A DNA stretch of 58,988 bases from Pseudomonadota bacterium (lineage in GTDB: Bacteria > Pseudomonadota > Alphaproteobacteria > Rhizobiales > Hyphomicrobiaceae), in assembly GCA_018242255.1 (NCBI GenBank), contig JAFECH010000355.1, positions 1 through 58,988 of the forward strand. Direction: 5' to 3'. Position numbers and translations under genes: made by a program. A model generated the notes under the pieces. That model was not told the origin of the DNA, did no database searches, and saw nothing but the letters and a program-made list of their open reading frames with translations. Each line of letters opens with the position of its first letter. Within the stretch, counting starts at the first letter, position 1. Positions 30,008-38,261 of the stretch are shown one piece after another.

Positions 30008-31240
30008 TCAGGCATCATGCCGGCAGAAAATGAGAGTGGCATTGGTGCCGCCAAAACCGAAGCTGTTCGACATCACACAGTTAAGGCTGGCGTTGTCGAT
30101 GCGACTGCGAGCGATTGGCACATCCGCAAAGGCCGGGTCAAGTTCGTCGATATTTGCACTTTCGGCGATGAAGCCGTTGTTCATCATCAGCAGCGAGAAG
30201 ATCGCCTCTTGCACGCCAATTGCGCCGAGCGAGTGCCCTGTTAACGCTTTGGTAGCCGAGATCGGTGGGATTTTGTCGCCGAAGACCGCCCGGATCGCAT
30301 CGATTTCCTTGGCGTCGCCAACCGGTGTGCCAGTTCCATGCGGATTGATATAATCGACCGCGGGCAAGCCCTGGCCGTCGAACCCTTTCATGGCCAAACG
30401 CATGCAGCGTTCCGCGCCTTCACCGGACGGTGCGACCATATCGTAACCATCAGATGTCGCGCCATAACCCGTGAGTTCGCCGTAAATCTTGGCCCCGCGA
30501 GCCTTGGCCCGCTCCAACTCTTCCAGCACCACGACGCCAGCGCCGCCCGCAATCACGAAGCCGTCCCTGTTCTTGTCGAACGGCCGGCTCGCGCGCTCTG
30601 GCGTGGCGTTGAAGCCCGTCGACATCGCGCCCATGGCATCGAACAGATCCGACAGCGTCCAGTCGAGTTCCTCGCAGCCGCCTGCGAACATGACGTCCTG
30701 CTTGCCCCACTGAATCATCTCGGCGGCATTGCCAATGCAGTGCGAGCTTGTCGCGCACGCCGACGCGATCGAATAGTTAACACCCTTGATCTGGAACGCG
30801 GTCGCAAGCGCGGCCGACGGCCCCGAACACATGGCTTTCGGCACCTCGAACGGCCCGATCTTCTTTGGTCCGCCGGTCCGGAGTGTCGTCTCTGCCGCCT
30901 CGACGATGGCCTTCGTCGAAGGCCCGCCAGAGCCCAGAATGACGCCCGTGCGCTCATTCACCACATCCGACGGCTCAAGACCCGCATCGCGAATGGCCTG
31001 ATCCATCGCGATCCAGTTCCAGCCGACGCCAGCTCCCATGAAGCGCTTCGGCTTGCGCGGCACCATGCTTTCCCAGTCGATATGGGGCGCGCCATGGACC
31101 TGACACTTGAAGCCAAGCTCAGCGTATTTCTCGGCCCGAGAAATGCCGGACTTCGCCTCTCTCAGCGAAGCAAGTACTTCCTGCGTGTTGTTCCCAATCG
31201 AGGACACAACACCCATGCCAGTCACAACTACGCGCCGCAT
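30008..31240 (-). CDS. fabB: 3-oxoacyl-[acyl-carrier-protein] synthase I, FabB
   Basis: 410 residues from the ATG at 31240 ([16 protein letters not shown], the family's normal start); a GTG at 31252 is less likely. The Claisen-condensing thiolase-fold enzyme has Cys162 ([11 protein letters not shown]), His301 ([11 protein letters not shown]), Lys331 and His336 ([12 protein letters not shown]). Paired with FabA it elongates the cis-3-decenoyl intermediate and so makes unsaturated fatty acids. fabB lies 64 bases after fabA and 134 bases before fabI, on one strand. Confidence 0.95.
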   Translation of the reverse strand: MRRVVVTGMGVVSSIGNNTQEVLASLREAKSGISRAEKYAELGFKCQVHGAPHIDWESMVPRKPKRFMGAGVGWNWIAMDQAIRDAGLEPSDVVNERTGVILGSGGPSTKAIVEAAETTLRTGGPKKIGPFEVPKAMCSGPSAALATAFQIKGVNYSIASACATSSHCIGNAAEMIQWGKQDVMFAGGCEELDWTLSDLFDAMGAMSTGFNATPERASRPFDKNRDGFVIAGGAGVVVLEELERAKARGAKIYGELTGYGATSDGYDMVAPSGEGAERCMRLAMKGFDGQGLPAVDYINPHGTGTPVGDAKEIDAIRAVFGDKIPPISATKALTGHSLGAIGVQEAIFSLLMMNNGFIAESANIDELDPAFADVPIARSRIDNASLNCVMSNSFGFGGTNATLIFCRHDA

Positions 31241-31304
31241 GCGCTCCTTCACTCCTGCGGTTCCTGCTGCAGCCCACCTGGGCAGCTGGGTCCAAGGCTC
31301 ACGC

Positions 31305-31829
31305 TTAAGCGCCTTCGCTCGACTTGAGTAGGACCCTTAAATCCTTGGCTGTGTATATCACTTCGCCATCAGCCTTCAGAACTCCGTCGGCTTCCGCGAG
31401 CTTCAACTTGCGAGCAATAACCCGCTTGATATCGATGATATATTCAAGCTGCTTCACGTCCGGCGTCACTTCGCGCGTAAACTTGACCTCACCGACACCC
31501 GAAGCTCGTCCCTGTCCGGTAAGTCCGAGCCAACCCAGAAAAAATCCAGTCAATTGCCACAGCGCATCGAGACCGAGACATCCCGGCATAACGGGGTCGC
31601 CCTTGAAATGACAGGCAAATAGCCAATCCAGACGTTCATTTCCCGCAACTTTGAGTTCTGCAACGATCTGTCCTTTACCGTGCGCGCCGCCGGTCTCGGA
31701 AATTGAAGCGATCCGGTCGACCATCAGCATCGGAGGCAGCGGTAATTGAGCATTTCCCGGCCCGAACAGCTCCCCACGGCCGCAGGCAAGCAGATCATCG
31801 AATTCGTAGCTGGAACGGCGTTCTGCCAT
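31305..31829 (-). CDS. fabA: 3-hydroxyacyl-[acyl-carrier-protein] dehydratase/isomerase FabA
   Basis: 174 residues from the ATG at 31829 (GAGGGG five bases upstream), matching the family's ~171; longer in-frame sequence to 32198 crosses the irr region and is rejected. FabA dehydrates 3-hydroxydecanoyl-ACP and isomerises trans-2 to cis-3, the branch point to unsaturated fatty acids. Active-site His74 and Asp88 lie in [20 protein letters not shown]. The operon fabA-fabB-fabI, divergent from irr, is a known rhizobial arrangement. Confidence 0.95.
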   Translation of the reverse strand: MAERRSSYEFDDLLACGRGELFGPGNAQLPLPPMLMVDRIASISETGGAHGKGQIVAELKVAGNERLDWLFACHFKGDPVMPGCLGLDALWQLTGFFLGWLGLTGQGRASGVGEVKFTREVTPDVKQLEYIIDIKRVIARKLKLAEADGVLKADGEVIYTAKDLRVLLKSSEGA

Positions 31830-31992
31830 GTATCCCCTCGTTTCATGGCCGACAGTGTCGTGTACGTGCACAATATGCTCCGGCCGTTCAAGATCAGCGG
31901 GTCCTAACACACGCTCGCCCGAGCGCCTAGCATGACCAGCCGGTGCGTGTAATAGGCCAAATCCACGCCTGAAAGCCCATTTTGACCGCACG

Positions 31993-32021
31993 TTGCGGGT
32001 TTTCCGGCAAGTGACTATACT
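31993..32021 (+). promoter_or_regulatory. Predicted irr promoter
   Basis: TTGCGG (31993-31998), 17-base spacer, TATACT (32016-32021). Transcription would start near 32028, leaving about 73 bases of leader before the ATG at 32101. The -10 box is strong, the -35 box fair. The site also argues against the far-upstream TTG start at 31993. Confidence 0.42.
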
Positions 32022-32100
32022 TACATGTTCGAAGCACGTTGCATCATGGGCGATTCTTGCGATCGAACGTGGTGACGCCAACACGGTTCTGCAAACGGAA

Positions 32101-32538
32101 ATGTCCGAGAAATCTCCGCTCGATATGGAAACCGGGATGCCGGTAAACACCTCAGACCTTCTGCGCAAGGCGGGGCTGCGACCCACGCGGCAACGCATGA
32201 CGCTCGGCCGTTTGCTGTTCGAAGGTGGTGACCGCCACGTGACGGCAGAACAGCTTCATGCCGAGGTTGCGGGTCTTGGAGAGCACGTCTCGCTCGCGAC
32301 CGTTTACAACACGCTGCACCAGTTCAAGCGCGCAGGTCTGCTGCGCGAACTGGCTATCGAGGGCTCCAAGGCCTACTTCGACACCAACATCTCCAACCAC
32401 AATCACTTCCTGCTCGAACCCAATGGCGAGCTGATGGACATTCCCAGCGACGCGATTTCGGTCGAAGGCCTGCCGGAACCGCCGGAAGGCATGAAAATTA
32501 CGCACGTCGACGTCGTCGTCCGGCTCGCGAAGATCTAA
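32101..32538 (+). CDS. irr: Iron response regulator Irr (Fur family)
   Basis: 145 residues from the ATG at 32101; ATGs at 32125 and 32137 are possible. Irr is the alphaproteobacterial heme/iron-status regulator. Winged-helix: [20 protein letters not shown] and [20 protein letters not shown]. The histidine-containing heme/metal region reads [17 protein letters not shown], shorter in His than the HHH cluster of Bradyrhizobium. The N-terminal heme regulatory motif (GCPWHD in Bradyrhizobium) is absent, since no Cys occurs there, as in Rhizobium-type Irr. It is divergent from fabA, the usual rhizobial context, which distinguishes it from Fur or PerR. Confidence 0.9.
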   Translation: MSEKSPLDMETGMPVNTSDLLRKAGLRPTRQRMTLGRLLFEGGDRHVTAEQLHAEVAGLGEHVSLATVYNTLHQFKRAGLLRELAIEGSKAYFDTNISNHNHFLLEPNGELMDIPSDAISVEGLPEPPEGMKITHVDVVVRLAKI

Positions 32539-32604
32539 CCGTGACGAACACCTGCTGAAGCCCGTTCGCTTTTGCGGCGTTTGGGCTGGAGCGTCGGCAT
32601 AGGC

Positions 32605-33201
32605 CTATTTGAACGTCTCGCCCTCGTAGACGCCCCAGAGCTTCTTCTGCTCGATGTAACCGCTGTATTGATCGACGGTCACGCGGCACCAGCGTCCGTC
32701 GCACGAATGCAGGTCGGCGATCACACCGGCCTCGACCTTCACCACGACGCCCGACCGCGAGCTGTCGCTTGCCATAATCGGCACTAGTGGCGGCGGCGAC
32801 CCGGATTTGCGCTCCCACGGCAGAACAAGACCGGTTCTCCGGCCCGAGAGCAGCGACTGCAGCACCCACCCCGTGGCGCCGTCCGAATCGCGAACCTCAC
32901 GCCAAGTCTCGAATTCCTTGATCACTTCGACGGGAAGCCCCGCCCGGCGATAGACCCAGCCCGTCGGATAGTCCGTGCCAGGCCCATTTCTTAGGTTTAC
33001 GCGGTCCGATTTCAGGCTGACGAAACGCGGAACCGGAAGCCCGCTGCCGCCCACAGGCGACGAATCGTCGGCCATTGCCGGAACGGCGGCAGCCGACGCC
33101 ACCGCAATCGTGAAAAATATGGCCGCGGCCAGGATCATAAGCTGCGGGACCGCAAGCGAAAATGTTCCGCGCTTCGGATTAGTTATGGCGAATTCAGTCA
33201 T
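32605..33201 (-). CDS. Exported SH3-domain protein
   Basis: 198 residues. A hydrophobic N-terminal segment (PQLMILAAAIFFTIAVASAA, residues 19-38) is a signal peptide or anchor, with AMA before the mature part. A bacterial SH3 domain follows at about 58-115 (RVNLRNGPGTDYPTGWVYRR, then GATGWVLQSLLSGRR). A second, weaker SH3-like unit is at about 148-198 (VVVKVEAGVIADLHSCDGRW). Such proteins sit in the periplasm and are thought to bind cell-wall material; the specific role is unknown. It is convergent with irr and divergent from the dehydrogenase gene. Confidence 0.85.
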   Translation of the reverse strand: MTEFAITNPKRGTFSLAVPQLMILAAAIFFTIAVASAAAVPAMADDSSPVGGSGLPVPRFVSLKSDRVNLRNGPGTDYPTGWVYRRAGLPVEVIKEFETWREVRDSDGATGWVLQSLLSGRRTGLVLPWERKSGSPPPLVPIMASDSSRSGVVVKVEAGVIADLHSCDGRWCRVTVDQYSGYIEQKKLWGVYEGETFK

Positions 33202-33387
33202 TTTGGAACAGCTCGTAGCCCCCGCGGTCGAGCATGGATCGACATAATGCCCTGCAGTGGGGCGTCTGCTATTTGATTTCAGGACTTTGTCTTCGCAAAG
33301 GCCATCTGATAGACACGGGGCCGCACTTTCTCAAGCGGTCCAGACCACCCATCCGAAGCACCGCATTTTTCAAGCAACGGGAAGCGA

Positions 33388-34386
33388 ATGCCGACGTCCC
33401 CCAAGAAGCCCATTGTCGTTGTGACACGAAAACTCCCCGACGTCGTCGAGACGCGGATGTGTGAACTGTTCGATACGCGTTTGAATGTTGACGACAAACC
33501 GATGAGTCACGCTCAGCTTGTCGAAGCGGTAAAAACCGCCGATGTGCTCGTCCCGACGGTCACCGACCGCATCGATCGCTCGGTTCTGACGCAGGCCGGG
33601 CCGCGGCTGCGCCTGATCGCGAACTTCGGCACCGGCGTCGACAATGTCGATCTCGACACCGCGCGCAACCGCGGCATTCTTGTCACGAACACGCCCGGCG
33701 TGCTGACCGAAGACACCGCCGACATGACGATGGCGCTAATCCTCGCGGTTCCGCGCCGTCTCGCAGAAGGCGCAGCCTACATGCGCGACCCTGCAACGAC
33801 GTGGTCGGGCTGGTCGCCGACCTGGATGCTCGGACATCGTATTTACGGCAAACGCCTTGGCATAATCGGTATGGGCCGCATCGGGCAGGCCGTCGCGCGC
33901 CGCGCCAAGGCGTTCGGCTTGCAGATTCACTATCACAACCGCCGCCGCGTACTGGAAGAGATCGAGGAAGAGCTTGAGGCGACCTACTGGGAAAGCCTCG
34001 ACCAGATGTTGACGCGCATGGACATCATCTCGATCAACTGCCCGCACACACCGGCGACGTACCACCTGCTTTCGGCGCGCCGCCTGAAGCTGCTGAAGCC
34101 TTCGGCTTATGTCGTGAACACAGCGCGCGGCGAAGTGGTGGACGAAAACGAACTGGTCCGCCTACTCGAATCGGGCGCAATCGCCGGCGCTGGTCTCGAT
34201 GTGTTTGAGCATGAGCCGGCTGTCAATCCGCGCCTGATCGCATCCAATCGCGTCGTCGCGCTTCCGCACATGAGTTCGGCGACGATCGAGGGCCGCATCG
34301 ACATGGGCGAGAAGGTCATCATCAATATCAAGGCCTACTCCGACGGCCATGCGCCGCCGGACCGCGTCCATCCGGCGATGCTCTGA
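33388..34386 (+). CDS. D-isomer 2-hydroxyacid dehydrogenase (glyoxylate/hydroxypyruvate reductase type)
   Basis: 332 residues. NAD(P)-dependent reductase of glyoxylate or hydroxypyruvate. The Rossmann loop is GMGRIGQAVARRA (residues 161-173). The catalytic triad is Arg247 (NTARGEVVDE), Glu276 (VFEHEP) and His294 (LPHMSSAT). LIANFGTGVDNVDLDTA is the usual substrate-domain block. The sequence matches the alphaproteobacterial GyaR-like group. In a methylotroph such an enzyme could serve the serine cycle as hydroxypyruvate reductase, but no serine-cycle gene is nearby. Confidence 0.88.
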   Translation: MPTSPKKPIVVVTRKLPDVVETRMCELFDTRLNVDDKPMSHAQLVEAVKTADVLVPTVTDRIDRSVLTQAGPRLRLIANFGTGVDNVDLDTARNRGILVTNTPGVLTEDTADMTMALILAVPRRLAEGAAYMRDPATTWSGWSPTWMLGHRIYGKRLGIIGMGRIGQAVARRAKAFGLQIHYHNRRRVLEEIEEELEATYWESLDQMLTRMDIISINCPHTPATYHLLSARRLKLLKPSAYVVNTARGEVVDENELVRLLESGAIAGAGLDVFEHEPAVNPRLIASNRVVALPHMSSATIEGRIDMGEKVIINIKAYSDGHAPPDRVHPAML

Positions 34387-34410
34387 CGCAATCGATAAAC
34401 GCGGGCGACC

Positions 34411-35652
34411 TCACGAACCGCCCGCGACAAGCGGCGTATTCCAGATGCGCTCGGCCACGCCGATGTAAAAAAGAAATGTCGCGCCATAGCCGCAGATGAG
34501 CCACGCGGTCTCTCGGCGCGTCATCGGTGTCCCCAGGTTGAGCGCATACGTCTGCTTCGATAAGACACCGGGCGCGATCAGCAGGATGAGCGCCATCAAA
34601 AGGTAATCGCCGAACCATGCGGCGAGCCCGACCCCGCCGAGCAGCATTGCGCCATGAATTGCGCGGGCCCGGCGCGGTGACAGGCGCGACGTCAATGCCT
34701 GCAATATCCGACCACCATCGAGCGGTAGGATCGGAAGCAAGTTCAAGCCGTTCACCACCGCGCTGAGCAAAGCGAGGTCTGCAAGGAACGGATCGTCATT
34801 CTGCAGCGACAGCCAAAGGAAAAGCCCCGTCGTCATCATGCTGGCGGCAGGCCCCATCAACGCCACGAACGCGCGCGCAGCCTCGCTTTTGCCGAAGCCT
34901 TCACCGACCGCAACGCCGCCGAAAAACGGAATGAAGTAAATGCCGCGCACGGGAATGCCCACCCAGCGCATCGCGAGCACATGCCCAAGCTCATGCAGCA
35001 GCACCACCAGGAGCAAAATCACGGCGGTCGACATATCGAAAAGCGCCGAGAAACTCGCGAACGTCAGCGCCCCGGTAATGACTGCGCTCGTTAGCTGATC
35101 GCTAAAACCACGTCCGCGCCGGCCCGCGCGCGTTTCCGCGGTTCGCTTCAGGCTATAGAGACTGCGCAAGACAGTCAGCGGCATCAAGAACCGCGTGGAA
35201 ATTTTGGTGTGTGTCAGCTCGCAGCATTCGGTAATAACCGAACGGCTCTCATCGCCGGCGACCGCAACAGCACCGATATAATCTTCGCCGATGCGGTAGA
35301 TCGGATCGCATTCGTCGGTCAGCAGACGCAACGTCAGTGCTTCCCCCGGCGTCTCCGCGAGGATCTGATAGGCGAATTGCAGCCTCTTGTCGTTGTACTG
35401 GCAGGTCCCGGTAAATACGCCCGGTCTCGCTGGATCAGGTTCGGTATCGAGCCGCATCGGCGGCGGCCCTTCAAGCGTGATCTTGTGCGCCGACACGACA
35501 TTCCATGTCACCGTCTTCGGTGCATCAACGACGCGCGAAACCTCATAGATCCGCCGCTTCGTGCCCACGACAAGATCGAATGGCACCCTCACCAGCTCTA
35601 TGATCAGAAAGAGGAAATTCTGCAGCAGAGGCAACACGCGGAGACCTCGCAA
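34411..35652 (-). CDS. Membrane metalloprotease of the M50/S2P family with N-terminal SRPBCC-like domain
   Basis: 413 residues from a TTG at 35652; a GTG at 35637 is an alternative and no ATG is available near the N-terminus. Residues ~1-30 hold a hydrophobic segment, and ~34-170 look like an SRPBCC (START-like) beta-rich domain (RRIYEVSRVVDAPKTVTWNV, TECCELTHTKISTRF). The second half is a site-2-type intramembrane protease: zinc motif HELGH (residues 220-224) and NLLPILPLDGGRI (Asp312 as third ligand), with several transmembrane helices. Such proteases cut membrane-embedded substrates such as anti-sigma factors. The substrate here is unknown. The fusion of the two parts is unusual. Confidence 0.82.
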   Translation of the reverse strand: MRGLRVLPLLQNFLFLIIELVRVPFDLVVGTKRRIYEVSRVVDAPKTVTWNVVSAHKITLEGPPPMRLDTEPDPARPGVFTGTCQYNDKRLQFAYQILAETPGEALTLRLLTDECDPIYRIGEDYIGAVAVAGDESRSVITECCELTHTKISTRFLMPLTVLRSLYSLKRTAETRAGRRGRGFSDQLTSAVITGALTFASFSALFDMSTAVILLLVVLLHELGHVLAMRWVGIPVRGIYFIPFFGGVAVGEGFGKSEAARAFVALMGPAASMMTTGLFLWLSLQNDDPFLADLALLSAVVNGLNLLPILPLDGGRILQALTSRLSPRRARAIHGAMLLGGVGLAAWFGDYLLMALILLIAPGVLSKQTYALNLGTPMTRRETAWLICGYGATFLFYIGVAERIWNTPLVAGGS

Positions 35653-35724
35653 TTGACGCCCGTCCTTTTATTGCGGCCCGGGTCGGACGCACAAACAATA
35701 GACGCAGACAGAACAGCGACAGGT

Positions 35725-36561
35725 TTACTCAGCCGCGCAAGCTGGGTTCTGTGCCCCACGGTGCGAAGACAGATCTACGATGGTCGGTTCCCGCCCCGAC
35801 AGCGGGTTGTCCGGATCCCACGAAATGGTGACAACCTCGAACCGCGCCGCGAGTGCGTCGTATATCAGCAGTCGCCCCGCCAGGCTTTCCCCGAGCCCTA
35901 GAATTTCCTTCACCACTTCGGTTGCTTGCAGCGTGCCGACGACACCGGCAACCGGGCCGAGAACGCCCACTTCCTCGCAGTTGGCAACGAGGCCCTGCGG
36001 CGGTGCCTCGGGGAAGACACAGCGCAACGTCGGATAGGGTTCTCCGTCCGCATTTTGCTCGAATGGCTTGAACGTCGATACGTAACCGTCGAACGATCCA
36101 AGCGTCGCGTAGACGAGAGGCCGCTTAGCAAAATAGCAAGCGTCCGCCACCAAGTAGCGTGTCGCGAAATTGTCGGACCCGTCGGCAACGATGTCGTAGT
36201 TGGAAATCAGCGCAATCGCATTGTCGGCTTCGATGCGTTCCGCGTGCGTCTCGACCGTAACGAGCGGATTGAGACGCAGCATCGTATCGCGCGCGCTCTC
36301 GACCTTGAGCCGCCCGGCGTCCTCCGTGCGATGCGCGATCTGCCGCTGCAGGTTGTCGATCGAAACGGTATCGTCGTCGACGATGCCGATGGTGCCGACC
36401 CCCGCCGCCGCCAGATAAGTGACGACCGGCGAGCCAAGTCCGCCGGCGCCGATGACGAGAACACGCGCGCCCTTCAGTTTCTGCTGTCCGGGCGCACCGA
36501 CATCACGCAGCACAAGGTGACGCTTGTAACGTTGCACCTCCTCGGACGTGAGTGTCGCCAT
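35725..36561 (-). CDS. ThiF/MoeB-family adenylyltransferase
   Basis: 278 residues from the ATG at 36561 (GAGAGG five bases upstream). E1-like enzyme that adenylates the C-terminal glycine of a small sulfur carrier (MoaD, ThiS or similar). Nucleotide site: VLVIGAGGLGSPVVTYLAAA, then VDDDTVSIDNLQRQ and ADGSDNFATRYLV. The crossover block VFPEAPPQGLVANCEEVGVL is present. The two-CxxC zinc site of E. coli MoeB is largely lost: only Cys181 of the first pair remains and the second pair is replaced by WDPDNP. It follows cysK by 16 bases, which hints at sulfur transfer, for example cysteine or thiamine synthesis, as much as molybdopterin. Confidence 0.87.
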   Translation of the reverse strand: MATLTSEEVQRYKRHLVLRDVGAPGQQKLKGARVLVIGAGGLGSPVVTYLAAAGVGTIGIVDDDTVSIDNLQRQIAHRTEDAGRLKVESARDTMLRLNPLVTVETHAERIEADNAIALISNYDIVADGSDNFATRYLVADACYFAKRPLVYATLGSFDGYVSTFKPFEQNADGEPYPTLRCVFPEAPPQGLVANCEEVGVLGPVAGVVGTLQATEVVKEILGLGESLAGRLLIYDALAARFEVVTISWDPDNPLSGREPTIVDLSSHRGAQNPACAAE

Positions 36562-36577
36562 TTGAACCTCTCCGCGT

Positions 36578-37579
36578 TCATCCCCGCGGCTGGGGATCGA
36601 CGAACAATTCACTGGAATAATACCGCTCCGCCGAGGACGGCGCGAATGTTACGATCGTTTTACCAGCAAATTCCGACCGCTCGGCGACCGTGATCGCAGC
36701 AGCAACGTTGGCGCCGGTCGAGATGCCGCCCGGAATGCCTTCCACCTTCGCGACCATGCGCGACACATCGAATGCCGTCTCGCTCGACACCGTCACGACT
36801 TCATCGATCAAGCCTTTGTCGAGAATGCTCGGAACGAAGCCCGCGCCGATGCCCTGGATCTTGTGCGGACCACGGGGCTGCCCGGACAAAATCGCGCTCG
36901 TCGTAGGTTCGACGGCAAAGATCTTAATGCCGGGAATGCGCTTCTTAAGCGCGCGCCCGACACCGGTCAGCGTGCCGCCCGTACCGACGCCGATCACAAG
37001 AGCGTCAACCTTGCCGTTCGTGTCGTTATAGATTTCTTCCGCCGTCGTCTTTTCATGCACGAGCGGATTTGCCGGGTTATCGAATTGGCCCGGAATAACC
37101 GCATCCGGCAGCGTCTTCGCCAGCTCTTCGGCGCGCGCAACAGCGGCGGGCATTCCGCCTGGTCCAGGTGTCAATTCAAGCTCGGCGCCAAGATGCGTCA
37201 GAATCTTTCTGCGCTCGATCGACATCGTCTCCGGCATAACGAGGATCAGGCGATATCCGCGCGCTGCCGCAACGAACGCCAAGCCGATACCTGTGTTGCC
37301 GGACGTCGGCTCAACAAGAACGGTCTTGCCCGGCTTGATGCGGCCTTCCGCTTCGAGCACGTCGATCATCGCGACGCCGATACGATCCTTGACCGACGAC
37401 AGCGGGTTGAAAAATTCGAGCTTCAGCAGAATGTCCGCCTTGAGCTTCGCAGCCTCTTTGATTTTCGAAAGGCGCACGAGCGGCGTATGACCGATGGTCT
37501 CGGTGATGCTGTCATAGACGCGGCCGCGCCCCCAGCTCTTCGTGGCGTCCAGTGTCTTGATCTCAAGCGTCTCTGTCAT
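36578..37579 (-). CDS. cysK: Cysteine synthase (O-acetylserine sulfhydrylase)
   Basis: 333 residues, a PLP-dependent fold-type II enzyme making cysteine from O-acetylserine and sulfide. PLP lysine: Lys64 in NPLSSVKDRIGVAM. Substrate loop: PTSGNTGIGLAF (residues 91-102). Phosphate loop: VGTGGTLTGVGRAL. The last conserved block reads GGISTGANVAAA, near the usual GISSGA. It is followed on the same strand by the MoeB/ThiF-like gene, forming a likely two-gene unit. The enzyme is slightly longer at the N-terminus than E. coli CysK. Confidence 0.94.
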   Translation of the reverse strand: MTETLEIKTLDATKSWGRGRVYDSITETIGHTPLVRLSKIKEAAKLKADILLKLEFFNPLSSVKDRIGVAMIDVLEAEGRIKPGKTVLVEPTSGNTGIGLAFVAAARGYRLILVMPETMSIERRKILTHLGAELELTPGPGGMPAAVARAEELAKTLPDAVIPGQFDNPANPLVHEKTTAEEIYNDTNGKVDALVIGVGTGGTLTGVGRALKKRIPGIKIFAVEPTTSAILSGQPRGPHKIQGIGAGFVPSILDKGLIDEVVTVSSETAFDVSRMVAKVEGIPGGISTGANVAAAITVAERSEFAGKTIVTFAPSSAERYYSSELFVDPQPRG

Positions 37580-37709
37580 GGCCTGTCTCGGTTTGCCTTG
37601 GCGCGTGTCCGCACCGACTAAATGTAGGGTCGTTTCTCGCAGGTTCGAGTACCGCCCTCAAGAGGCGATGCACACTCGTAGGCGCTGATAAGCATTGCGC
37701 TTTTTGTGC

Positions 37710-38261
37710 TTACGACGAACGTTTGCGCTTTCGAGACCCGGATTTCGTTTGCGTCACGACCTGATCGTCGGAAACGGATTTCTCCTTCCTGGACATAGGT
37801 TGGGATGGCGTCTCGCCCACCCCGGTCGAGCCGAAACCGCCGGCGCCTCGTTTCGTCTTCGAAAGCTTTTTGACCTCACGCAGCTTTGCGCGCGCAACGG
37901 GCGCGATAACCATTTGCGCAATGCGTTCGCCTCGCGCCACCACAAACGGTTCTTTGCCGAGATTGATCAGTATAACCGCGACCTCGCCACGATAATCAGC
38001 GTCGACGGTACCGGGACTATTGAGAACCGTCACGCCGTGCTTGATCGCTAGGCCGGAGCGCGGCCGCACCTGTGCTTCCATCTTCTTCGGAATCTCGAAG
38101 ACCAATCCGGTCGGAACGAGCACACGCGCACCCGGCAGGATCGTCACCGTCGTATCGGGAGCAACCGCCGCCACAAGATCGAAACCGGCAGCATCCGGCG
38201 TTTGATAATCAGGAAGCGGAAGGCCCTCGGCGTGCGGCAGCCGCTTGATTTTCACTTTCAT
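37710..38261 (-). CDS. dut: Deoxyuridine 5'-triphosphate nucleotidohydrolase (dUTPase)
   Basis: 183 residues. Trimeric dUTPase hydrolyses dUTP to dUMP and keeps uracil out of DNA. Motifs in order: [10 protein letters not shown] (1), [12 protein letters not shown] (2, Ser69), [10 protein letters not shown] (3, catalytic Asp89), [12 protein letters not shown] (4) and the P-loop-like [12 protein letters not shown] (5, residues 138-149). About 34 extra residues follow motif 5, rich in Lys, Arg and Ser ([10 protein letters not shown] at the end), beyond the usual end of the family. The start overlaps the coaBC stop by four bases, a common coaBC-dut coupling. Confidence 0.95.
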   Translation of the reverse strand: MKVKIKRLPHAEGLPLPDYQTPDAAGFDLVAAVAPDTTVTILPGARVLVPTGLVFEIPKKMEAQVRPRSGLAIKHGVTVLNSPGTVDADYRGEVAVILINLGKEPFVVARGERIAQMVIAPVARAKLREVKKLSKTKRGAGGFGSTGVGETPSQPMSRKEKSVSDDQVVTQTKSGSRKRKRSS

